Shown here: piece after piece, positions 1 through 5,997 of the stretch
Layout of the letters: each line of letters begins with the position of its first letter
Position numbering within the stretch: the stretch's first letter is position 1
Assembly (NCBI GenBank): GCA_043196285.1
Contig: JBBYJL010000031.1
Span: 1 to 14,285, forward strand
Direction of reading: 5' to 3'
DNA length: 14,285 nucleotides
Source: JAKAFX01 sp043196285
GTDB taxonomy: Archaea; Thermoplasmatota; Thermoplasmata; Thermoplasmatales; Thermoplasmataceae
Notes under the pieces: generated by a model
The model's input: the letters and a program-made list of their open reading frames with translations, nothing else
The model's database searches: none
What the model was told of the DNA's origin: nothing
Translations under genes and position numbers: made by a program

Positions 1-73
1 TGGGCCCGACCGGATTCGAACCGGTGACCACCGCCTTGTAAGGGCGGTATCATAACCACTAGACTACGAGCCC
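1..73 (-). tRNA. tRNA-Val (anticodon TAC)
   Basis: Read on the minus strand this is a full 73-base cloverleaf without encoded CCA. The acceptor stem GGGCTCG pairs with CGGGCCC (one T-G wobble). The anticodon stem CCGCC/GGCGG encloses loop CTTACAA, which gives anticodon TAC (valine, GTA-type codons). The T arm is ACCGG-TTCGAAT-CCGGT, and the discriminator A is base 1 of the window. No intron is seen. Whether CCA is genomically encoded cannot be told, because the window begins at the discriminator. Confidence 0.95.
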
Positions 74-97
74 TGAGGATAGGCAATATTTCATCAA

Positions 98-106
98 TTT
101 ATTAAA
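98..106 (-). promoter_or_regulatory. TATA box for tRNA-Val
   Basis: The minus strand reads TTTAATAAA, centred about 29 bases upstream of the mature tRNA 5' end. This is the normal spacing of an archaeal TATA box when transcription starts at or just before the tRNA. Confidence 0.5.
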
Positions 107-231
107 CTTGCCAAAGATGGACACACTTAAGGAGATTAATCATCCTGTATTCACTTCGCTTGAGATGCCAAATCAATAGCGTTCAAGAAGTTCAGTTCCT
201 TCAACAACTGGCTGTCCTAAGCAACAGTTCT

Positions 232-1776
232 TCAGACAGATCCGTCGAACTCATATACCGTATAATACTGGAAATTACCTATATCCCTGTAATAGCTGGA
301 TGGAAAACTGATTTTATGGCCACCGATAACTGAGTTCAGCAGATAGTTTGAAACGATGACATATCTTATGTCATATTTTGTGATGTTGTTAAAAGAGTAT
401 ATGGATGTCGGTTCAAGTATGATGCCGGCTGCTGCATTTCTTTCTGTTGTCTCCAAACTCCCCACAAAAAATCCGCTGTAAACAATTACCCGAACCCCAT
501 CTATAGCAGAAAGATACTGCCCTATTTCAGGCGCTATTGCAGTCCCGTTACCCAAATTTGTAGATCCCCATTTTACAAGTCCCGGATCGTACTGGAATGT
601 GCTGGTGGAATAATATGTGACAGCCTGGTTGGCATTCTGGTATTGAACAGGCACGAAGGAGACAAGCATCACGATAACAAGCAGGAATGGTAATGTCAGG
701 CGCAGTATATTCCGGTGATCAGCACTCCCTGATGTATGAATACGTTTGGAGTCCACCCTGTAGAGGTTCTTCAACAGTATGATCATCAGCAGCATCATTG
801 AGTAAAGGCTGATCCTGGCAGAAACTGTCTCATCAAATGGAAGGAAGACTACCAGTATGGCAGTTGAAAAGAAGGCTAGCGAGAAAGCATCCATCACGAA
901 TATTTTCCTGTTCCCTTTCCATTCCCTTATTTCAATTGCCGTAAGCATCACTAGTGGTATAAGAAAAGGGAAGATGGACAGAATTATAGGAAAGATGTTG
1001 TTTATGGGTTCGATAGGCCCTACTGCATTGCCCTGACCAATGAGAATGGCGCTGTATACAAATCTGATCCTTGGAATCCACCAGAGTCCACCTGAAACAA
1101 GACCTGCGATGAGCGGGAACATTTCCATCATTACTGTATGGTATTTTCTCTTCGCCAGATCATAGACAATGATGAAAATGATCATAAACATGACAAGAAA
1201 ATATGAAAGGTCATGGGTAAAAGCTATCAGCACAATCAGCACTGAACTCAGATATATCCATGCATTTCCATTATCTCCCCTTTTCGACAACTCGTAAAGA
1301 AGAATAATGATCAGGAACTGCGCCACAATGTAAGGGTATCCTCCCCATGGAAAAGCATACAGATCTATGCTGAAGAATATCACAAATATGCCGGAAATCA
1401 GGTTTCTGGAGTTTTCATGATCTTTCCGGACCATCCAGTAAATGAATGATGAGTCGAGAGAACTGAATATTGCGGTGATAATGAAAAGGAGATAAATACT
1501 TGTGAAACCACCTGAAGGTACAATTCCACCGATACAAATGCCCACCACATAAGTCAGGAGAAACAGAGCTGGCGGGTATATGTAGAGGGTGCCCGGAAAA
1601 TAAAGAGTATTATGGACTGGTACAGATCCGCCATTGATCGATATTTCTCTCACGAATGTTGCATATTCAGAAACGTCTCCTGTCGGCATTTTCCCAGGTA
1701 TAAATATAATTATCCGAAAAATAAGCGAGAGGACGAAAACAAAAAAGATTTCCAGCCGCCTGTCCAACTTCACCAC
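232..1776 (-). CDS. GT-C-like polytopic membrane glycosyltransferase (putative)
   Basis: A 514-residue protein with many strongly hydrophobic segments (about 10-12 by eye) over residues 8-395, and a soluble C-terminal part of about 115 residues that probably faces outside. The first loop after segment 1 carries G33-D34-V-S-E37-Y, followed by YPP at 67-69. An acidic first loop is the usual position of the catalytic Asp in GT-C transferases that use polyprenyl-phosphate sugars (ArnT/PMT/AglB superfamily). No WWDYG motif is present, so it is not AglB. The start is GTG at 1774-1776 and overlaps the stop of the upstream glycosyltransferase by 7 bases (GTGGTGA), so the two are translationally coupled. 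The assignment rests on topology and the acidic loop, not on a recognised family signature. It could instead be an uncharacterised membrane protein of the same fold. Confidence 0.6.
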   Translation of the reverse strand: MVKLDRRLEIFFVFVLSLIFRIIIFIPGKMPTGDVSEYATFVREISINGGSVPVHNTLYFPGTLYIYPPALFLLTYVVGICIGGIVPSGGFTSIYLLFIITAIFSSLDSSFIYWMVRKDHENSRNLISGIFVIFFSIDLYAFPWGGYPYIVAQFLIIILLYELSKRGDNGNAWIYLSSVLIVLIAFTHDLSYFLVMFMIIFIIVYDLAKRKYHTVMMEMFPLIAGLVSGGLWWIPRIRFVYSAILIGQGNAVGPIEPINNIFPIILSIFPFLIPLVMLTAIEIREWKGNRKIFVMDAFSLAFFSTAILVVFLPFDETVSARISLYSMMLLMIILLKNLYRVDSKRIHTSGSADHRNILRLTLPFLLVIVMLVSFVPVQYQNANQAVTYYSTSTFQYDPGLVKWGSTNLGNGTAIAPEIGQYLSAIDGVRVIVYSGFFVGSLETTERNAAAGIILEPTSIYSFNNITKYDIRYVIVSNYLLNSVIGGHKISFPSSYYRDIGNFQYYTVYEFDGSV

Positions 1777-2876
1777 GAAGACATATAAAGTGCAGCCAGT
1801 TTATCTGCTATGAAGTCCCAGTCATATTTTACAGTGAAGTCGCAAGCATTCCTGCTTATCCTCTTCCATTCATCCTCATCACGATAGAGGGTCTTGATCT
1901 TTTCAATCATATCTGGAAAGTCTGCAGAAACAAAGCCGTTGTAGCCATTTCTGACGACCTCGTTTGCAGCCATGTTGTATTCGCTGCTCATGGTAATGAC
2001 AGGAACGGATGCTGCCATAGCTTCAAGAGAAGCTATGGAAAATCCTTCCCTTATGCTCGGCATGACGAAGAGCCATGAATTCTTTACTTCCTCCAGGAGT
2101 TCCTCGTTCTCAAGATGTCCCATTATCTTAATGTTCTTATCACCGTTAACGAGAGATCTAAGATGATCCATCTGGCTTCCGCCGCCTATGATATGAAGTT
2201 CCAGTTCTTTCTGGCTTTTGAAGGACTTTATCATCTGATCGAGTCTCTTGTGTGGTTCAAGCCGGCCCACGTAAATTATCTTACCCCATTCTTTATCTCC
2301 GTTTGTGAGGAAATCCTTCCTGTTGACTCCGTTCTCTATCACGTTCGTGTTTGCAACCCCGTATTTATCGTAAAGAAGTTTGGATATTGTTGATGAAACC
2401 GTTATGTGGTTCTTGAACTGCCTGCATATTTCCTGCTCCCACCGGGAGGCAATCTTCCATATTATCCCATTCTCGAGATAGAAATCATGAAGGACTTCGT
2501 GCCAAGTAAAATAGGCACTGTTACTATCATCCAGTTCCTCGATGCCCTTGAGAGCATGGATCAGTGGAAATTCATCAAAGTTGTATATGTCGAAATCCCT
2601 GTTGTTCTTAATGAATTTCCTGACATTTGAAGCATACTGGAGCACACCGATCAGTTTCCTGGAATTCTGCTTGAAGTAATGCGATTCGTCCAGATTTGTG
2701 ATGTATTTTACGTCGACATCATCGTATTCAGTCCTGTCTGGAAATGGGTTTGTAATCACAGTGATATCGAAACCTTTCGCTGCAAGACGCCTATTTATCT
2801 CAAGCGACCTCTTCTCAGCCCCACCTTCATGCGGATAGTAGGCTTCGTTAATCGAAAGGATTCTAGGCATTTCCAT
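1770..2876 (-). CDS. GT4-family (GT-B) glycosyltransferase
   Basis: About 368 residues of typical GT-B architecture. The N-terminal acceptor domain begins with a beta strand and the glycine-rich loop E-G-G-A-E (about residues 18-22), with HE at 127-128. The C-terminal nucleotide-sugar domain has VGRLEPHKR (about 204-212) and the E-x7-E signature E278-GFSIASL-E286 that retaining GT4 enzymes use to hold the donor phosphate/sugar. (Residue numbers count from the TTG one codon upstream.) No membrane segment is seen, so it is cytosolic or membrane-associated. ATG 2876 is preferred over TTG 2879 because GGTGTGA lies about 3-6 bases upstream. It overlaps the following GT-C-like gene by 7 bases, so the pair probably assembles and transfers a glycan on a lipid carrier or surface protein. 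Donor and acceptor sugars cannot be predicted. Confidence 0.88.
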   Translation of the reverse strand: MEMPRILSINEAYYPHEGGAEKRSLEINRRLAAKGFDITVITNPFPDRTEYDDVDVKYITNLDESHYFKQNSRKLIGVLQYASNVRKFIKNNRDFDIYNFDEFPLIHALKGIEELDDSNSAYFTWHEVLHDFYLENGIIWKIASRWEQEICRQFKNHITVSSTISKLLYDKYGVANTNVIENGVNRKDFLTNGDKEWGKIIYVGRLEPHKRLDQMIKSFKSQKELELHIIGGGSQMDHLRSLVNGDKNIKIMGHLENEELLEEVKNSWLFVMPSIREGFSIASLEAMAASVPVITMSSEYNMAANEVVRNGYNGFVSADFPDMIEKIKTLYRDEDEWKRISRNACDFTVKYDWDFIADKLAALYMSSW

Positions 2877-2879
2877 CAA

Positions 2880-3011
2880 TCACACCAGTAGTTGTCTGAC
2901 TTGATACCTTCCTATAATATAATTTGTTTTCTTAAAACCTTGTCCTGTCAGGATTAATCCATAAGCCCAGCATTTCAGCTGTGTTTCTCTGATCATTTTT
3001 ACTGCCTCCAT
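2880..3011 (-). CDS. possible small ORF upstream of the glycosyltransferase operon
   Basis: An open frame of 43 codons from ATG 3011, or 38 codons from ATG 2996, ends in TGA at 2880-2882, only 3 bases before the glycosyltransferase ATG. A clear TATA-like stretch (3012-3021) lies 20-25 bases before ATG 2996. That is the leaderless geometry seen for other genes here, so 2996 is the more likely start. The peptide is basic, with one Cys and one Trp (about QLKCWAYGLILTG), and has no recognised domain. Its middle loosely resembles the spacing of a helix-turn-helix. The glycosyltransferase Shine-Dalgarno sits at its 3' end. A chance ORF of this length is not rare, and a second TATA-like sequence lies inside it (2913-2925), so it may simply be 5' leader. 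Confidence 0.3.
   Translation of the reverse strand: MEAVKMIRETQLKCWAYGLILTGQGFKKTNYIIGRYQVRQLLV
2913..2925 (-). promoter_or_regulatory. alternative TATA box for the glycosyltransferase operon
   Basis: The minus strand reads AAATTATATTATA. A start about 25 bases downstream (near 2890) would give a roughly 15-base leader containing GGTGTGA before ATG 2876. It competes with the upstream box at 3012-3021. Confidence 0.4.
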
Positions 3012-3021
3012 AAATATATTT
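3012..3021 (-). promoter_or_regulatory. TATA-like box upstream of small ORF/glycosyltransferase
   Basis: The minus strand reads AAATATATTT, centred about 21 bases before ATG 2996. It could drive the small ORF plus the glycosyltransferase operon. The sequence is nearly symmetrical, so a plus-strand role cannot be excluded. Confidence 0.4.
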
Positions 3022-3100
3022 CATTGTGATTCCGTTTGGTTACCACGCCTTTTTCGGGCAGTGCAACCTGCAGATCAATAACATAACGGGAAGCATTGTA

Positions 3101-3112
3101 AAGGTTAAATTC
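3101..3112 (+). promoter_or_regulatory. TATA-like box for the deaminase gene
   Basis: AAGGTTAAATTC is centred about 27 bases before ATG 3133. No Shine-Dalgarno precedes that ATG, so a leaderless mRNA is likely. Confidence 0.4.
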
Positions 3113-3132
3113 ATGAAACCACTACTTCGGCA

Positions 3133-3636
3133 ATGAGACCATCCTGGGATCAATACTTCATGAGAATGGCATTTCTTGCAGCCTCGCGATCCAACTGCAT
3201 AAGAAGGAAAGTGGGAGCAGTTATTGTCAAGGATAAGAATGTTATAGCAACTGGCTATAATGGGCCGCCCAGTGGCCTTGCAAATTGCGACGCCGTTGGC
3301 TGCATCAGGATAGACATGAATATTCCATCTGGTGAGAGGCACGAACTCTGCAGGGGACTTCATGCAGAACAGAACGCCATAATTCAGGCAGCTGTTCACG
3401 GCTCGATCATCAAGGATGCCGTCATATATACGACGACACACCCCTGTGTGGTATGCTCAAAAATGATTATCAACGCCCAGATAAAGGAGATAATCTATGC
3501 AGAGGGGTATCCGGACGATCTGGCAGAGCTGATGCTCATAGAAAGCGGATTGCCAACAAGAAAGTTCGAATTGCCGGAGCGCGAGGTAAAAGCCCTCATT
3601 GGGGAAGAATTTGCAAATCTCTCCGGTGAAGATTAA
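3133..3636 (+). CDS. dCMP/cytidylate-type deaminase (zinc-dependent)
   Basis: A 167-residue protein of the cytidine deaminase-like fold, closest in pattern to dCMP deaminase (ComEB/DctD type), which converts dCMP to dUMP as a route toward dTMP. The zinc site is complete: H77-A78-E79 (E79 as proton shuttle) and P-C105-V-V-C108. The substrate-side motif GYNG (41-44), the early RKVGAVIV strand and the extra Cys/His-rich insert (C52, C57, H70, C73) before HAE fit dCMP deaminases, which often carry a second structural metal there. The start is ATG 3133, with no Shine-Dalgarno and a TATA-like box about 27 bases upstream. The gene is followed after 24 bases by the DedA gene, which appears to have its own promoter. 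Allosteric regulation by dCTP/dTTP is known in some members and cannot be judged here. Confidence 0.88.
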   Translation: MRPSWDQYFMRMAFLAASRSNCIRRKVGAVIVKDKNVIATGYNGPPSGLANCDAVGCIRIDMNIPSGERHELCRGLHAEQNAIIQAAVHGSIIKDAVIYTTTHPCVVCSKMIINAQIKEIIYAEGYPDDLAELMLIESGLPTRKFELPEREVKALIGEEFANLSGED

Positions 3637-3641
3637 TATAT
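3634..3641 (+). promoter_or_regulatory. TATA box for the DedA gene
   Basis: TAATATAT is centred about 24 bases before ATG 3661, with no Shine-Dalgarno in between. This fits a leaderless transcript. The box overlaps the 3' end of the deaminase gene. Confidence 0.45.
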
Positions 3642-3656
3642 CGGGATATATACCGA
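3641..3656. promoter_or_regulatory. 16-bp near-palindrome before the DedA gene (possible operator)
   Basis: TCGGGATATATACCGA reads the same on both strands except for one base pair (positions 5/12). It sits between the proposed TATA box and ATG 3661, where a bound regulator would block transcription initiation. It could also be a chance product of an AT-rich core. Confidence 0.3.
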
Positions 3657-3660
3657 CGAT

Positions 3661-4332
3661 ATGGGCATATTCTCTGCCGTATTCAATCTGACGATTCAGA
3701 TAGTTTCTGAATCTGGATATCCCGGGATATTTTCCCTCATGCTTCTGGAGGGCATGCTTTTACCCATTCCATCAGAAGCAGTTATGGCTTTCGGAGGATA
3801 TCTTATCTTCTCCGGTCATCTCGGACCTGGAGGATATACCTCTTTCACATTTCTCCTTCTTGCCGGTACCCTCGGAAACCTTGTAGGATCATTTATAGCT
3901 TATGCAATAGGTTATTACGGTGGAAAGCCAGCAATCATGAGGTTCGGAAAGTATGTGAAACTTAACGAATCGACTCTTGATATGACCCACGCATGGTTTC
4001 TGAGATACGGGACGGTTTCGGTATTCATGACCAGGCTTGTGCCGGTATTCAGGACGTTCATATCCATACCCGCTGGAATAGCCAAGATGAACAGGGTACA
4101 CTTTGCAGTACTGACCTTCACCGGTACCCTAATCTGGGACTCCCTGCTTGTATACCTAGGATATTCCCTTGGTAACGGATGGACCAAGATAATATCTGAG
4201 TTTGATCAGTATGAATACGTATCAATAGCGGCATTCGTAGGCATAACGATCTGGCTTTACATATATATAAGGAAGAAGCAGAGGATATGGTCTGGAAGGC
4301 AGAAGGCTTCCAATGTTGAAGATTCGAAATAG
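3661..4332 (+). CDS. DedA/VTT-family membrane protein
   Basis: A 223-residue integral membrane protein with the VTT (SNARE-associated/DedA) layout. The N-terminal re-entrant segment carries E30 in LLEGMLLPIPSE, followed by a Gly-rich segment (67-90) and the signature F122-M-T-R125-L-V-P-V-F-R131 leading into SIPAG-IAKM (136-143). Two C-terminal membrane helices follow, and then a basic cytosolic tail (RKKQRIW). E30, R125 and R131 are the residues essential in bacterial DedA proteins. Several members are known to recycle undecaprenyl phosphate across the membrane and to affect membrane potential and pH tolerance. In an archaeon a dolichyl/polyprenyl-phosphate carrier is the natural inferred substrate, which fits the neighbouring glycosyltransferases. 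Start ATG 3661 is leaderless-like. Confidence 0.88.
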   Translation: MGIFSAVFNLTIQIVSESGYPGIFSLMLLEGMLLPIPSEAVMAFGGYLIFSGHLGPGGYTSFTFLLLAGTLGNLVGSFIAYAIGYYGGKPAIMRFGKYVKLNESTLDMTHAWFLRYGTVSVFMTRLVPVFRTFISIPAGIAKMNRVHFAVLTFTGTLIWDSLLVYLGYSLGNGWTKIISEFDQYEYVSIAAFVGITIWLYIYIRKKQRIWSGRQKASNVEDSK

Positions 4333-4420
4333 ACCATCAAGTCTGTATTCATTCTTCTTTCATGCCGAACTGATACCTAAAAAAGCATGGTAATCAGAAA
4401 CAATTGTTCCTGGACTCCAA

Positions 4421-4453
4421 TAAAGTTTATTAAAATATGAAAATAATTTTAGT
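4421..4453 (-). terminator. T-rich tract after sdhD (possible archaeal terminator)
   Basis: Directly after the sdhD stop the minus strand runs through several TTTT/ATTATTTT tracts, the type of signal that ends archaeal transcripts. There is no strong hairpin. The rest of the convergent 4333-4453 gap shows nothing recognisable. Confidence 0.3.
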
Positions 4454-4843
4454 TTATGGCACCACTATCTGAGATACCACTATGGCAAGAATGGTACCAT
4501 AAATCACTGTCACGATATAAACAGCGATTAGTATATATGAGATGTATTTCCTCGTGCTTGATTTCGTGCCTATATCATAAAGTATTCCTTTCAGTCCATT
4601 CAGGCCATGGAAGGTGACGACCCACACGAATGCTATATAGAAGAGAAGCCACCAGGGATTCTTCAGATTATTTATAACCGAATCGTAAAACACGATCGGG
4701 TGTCCAAAGTCAATGTGCGCCAGGTAAAGGTGCACTCCGACGAAGAAAACCAGAAATAATCCGCTGATAACCTGAAAGAACCAGCTCACTGTGCCAAGGG
4801 TGCCTCTGCTTGTCATCGGTTTCTTTGAAAGTTTGTTTTCCAT
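4454..4843 (-). CDS. sdhD: succinate dehydrogenase membrane anchor subunit D
   Basis: A 129-residue membrane protein with three helices (about 19-43, 65-85, 100-125), one of the two hydrophobic anchors of complex II, binding heme b and quinone. H38 in VGVHLYLAH and H79 in FHGLNGLKG are the likely axial heme ligands. The pattern F-Q-V-I-S-G (23-28) and the HG-x-NG motif match those of the neighbouring anchor SdhC, suggesting the two are paralogues. The start is set at ATG 4843, not at the longer frame from 4870, because GGCGTGAT lies a few bases upstream and the sdhC stop (4849-4851) is just 5 bases away. It is the last gene of the sdhABCD operon, followed by T-rich sequence. Confidence 0.85.
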   Translation of the reverse strand: MENKLSKKPMTSRGTLGTVSWFFQVISGLFLVFFVGVHLYLAHIDFGHPIVFYDSVINNLKNPWWLLFYIAFVWVVTFHGLNGLKGILYDIGTKSSTRKYISYILIAVYIVTVIYGTILAIVVSQIVVP

Positions 4844-4848
4844 TTTTA

Positions 4849-5256
4849 TCACGCCGCCACAAATAACCATGCGTAGTAGAGAAATAGCAATAGCAGTACC
4901 ATCGATATCGACTCGAATATCACGAAGAATGCCTTGTTGTGTTTCAGACCAATTCCCATCTCATTAAGTGCAAGCCTGATTCCGTTAGCACCATGATAGA
5001 ATATCACGAGTGCAAGGAGGATGTCTAATACGATGAAGAGATCATACGGTCCATATGTTATTGACTGCACGATGCTGTTGTAGGTGGCCTGACCACGCAG
5101 GAGGTTCGAAAGAACCGCATAGTGGAGATAGAGATAAAACAGTATCACAACACCTGAAATCCTCTGGAAAGTAAACCCGAAGTAACCTACGCCTTTACCC
5201 TTGAACTTTGCCCATCCAAGTATTCCTTCCTTGCTTTCATTCCCATCTTTGCCCAT
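4849..5256 (-). CDS. sdhC: succinate dehydrogenase membrane anchor subunit C
   Basis: About 135 residues with three membrane helices (about 30-52, 72-94, 110-133). The FQRISG motif near residue 30 corresponds to the quinone-site S/R motif of cytochrome b556 subunits. Likely heme ligands are H45 (LYLHYAV) and H88 (FYHGANGIRLALNE). With SdhD this gives two anchors each carrying two candidate His ligands, as in type A complex II (two hydrophobic subunits, two hemes), the type attributed to Thermoplasma and haloarchaea. The start is ATG 5256, overlapping the sdhB stop as TGATG, with a strong AGGAGG 8 bases upstream inside the end of sdhB. GTG 5259 is a less likely alternative. Confidence 0.87.
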   Translation of the reverse strand: MGKDGNESKEGILGWAKFKGKGVGYFGFTFQRISGVVILFYLYLHYAVLSNLLRGQATYNSIVQSITYGPYDLFIVLDILLALVIFYHGANGIRLALNEMGIGLKHNKAFFVIFESISMVLLLLFLYYAWLFVAA

Positions 5257-5987
5257 CACTTCTTCCTCCTGAAAAACTTTCCCAGTTCATACTTAACACC
5301 CTGCATCCTCAATCTCTGGATAGCAAACGAGGGATCAACTCCTTTGGGACATACCTCTGTACATTCTCCTACAAAGTGGCACCTTGAAGTCCCTTCGTCT
5401 CCATCCACTATCTCAAGCCTGTATTTCGATCCCTGATCCCGATTGTCCTTGTTATACCTGAGAACCGCAGCAAGTGGGGCCGGACCCATATAATCCTCGT
5501 CCGATCCAACTATGGGACAGGCTGCCATGCAAAGCCCGCACTTTATGCACATGGAATACTGCTCATACTCCTTAAACTGTTCCGGTGTCTGTGGGATCTC
5601 CTTGCTGTAGTCCTCCTCGCCCTCCCTGATTATGTATGGAAGACCCTCACTGTATTTTCTGAAAAATGGATCCATATCGACAACGAGGTCTTTGATTACT
5701 TCGTAGTGTTTCAGCGGATCGACCCTGACCTTATCCGTGCCAAGCTTCGATACGATTGTAGAACAGGCGGTTTTTGGCTTTCCATTGACTTCCATCCCAC
5801 AGCTTCCGCATATTTCCATCCTGCACGAATACCTGAATGAGAGGGTCTGATCGAAATTCTCCTTTATGTATATGAGCCCTTCAAGCACAGTTGATATTTT
5901 GTCCTTGGGGACTTCATAAGACGAGTAACTTTCTTTGCCGTTGTCATCCTTCCTCTTAACCACAAATTCATAGTTTTTTTCTGACAT
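5256..5987 (-). CDS. sdhB: succinate dehydrogenase iron-sulfur subunit
   Basis: A 243-residue electron-transfer subunit of complex II. The N-terminal ferredoxin domain binds [2Fe-2S] through C55, C60, C63 and C75. The C-terminal domain has C147-x2-C150-x2-C153-x3-C157-P and C203-x5-C209-x3-C213-P. By analogy with E. coli, C147/C150/C153/C213 bind [4Fe-4S] and C157/C203/C209 bind [3Fe-4S]. All cluster ligands are therefore present, and this is the classical form rather than the Sulfolobus-type CCG arrangement. It passes electrons from SdhA flavin to quinone at SdhC/D on the cytosolic face. A GAGG lies 8 bases upstream of ATG 5987, which is 10 bases after the sdhA stop. Its own end carries the Shine-Dalgarno of sdhC. 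Confidence 0.96.
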   Translation of the reverse strand: MSEKNYEFVVKRKDDNGKESYSSYEVPKDKISTVLEGLIYIKENFDQTLSFRYSCRMEICGSCGMEVNGKPKTACSTIVSKLGTDKVRVDPLKHYEVIKDLVVDMDPFFRKYSEGLPYIIREGEEDYSKEIPQTPEQFKEYEQYSMCIKCGLCMAACPIVGSDEDYMGPAPLAAVLRYNKDNRDQGSKYRLEIVDGDEGTSRCHFVGECTEVCPKGVDPSFAIQRLRMQGVKYELGKFFRRKK

Positions 5988-5997
5988 ACTTCATTCC

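Noticed and set aside
1..73. tRNA-Val as an integration (att) site
   Set aside because: No partial tRNA copy or integrase gene is seen in the window, although sequence left of base 1 is not available.
206..229. Hairpin-like CTGT-N8-ACAG downstream of the GT-C-like gene as a terminator
   Set aside because: The stem is only about 4 bp and no T-run follows it on the minus strand.
1972..2891. Four plus-strand open frames antisense to the GT4 glycosyltransferase
   Set aside because: The minus-strand frame has family motifs and codon use like its neighbours; the antisense frames have none.
3040..3441. Minus-strand 133-codon frame over the deaminase start
   Set aside because: It is antisense to the zinc-site-bearing deaminase and its composition is rich in Cys/His/Pro without a known fold.
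3889..4187. Short frames on both strands inside the DedA gene
   Set aside because: The DedA frame explains this region fully with conserved E/R residues; the others are shadows.
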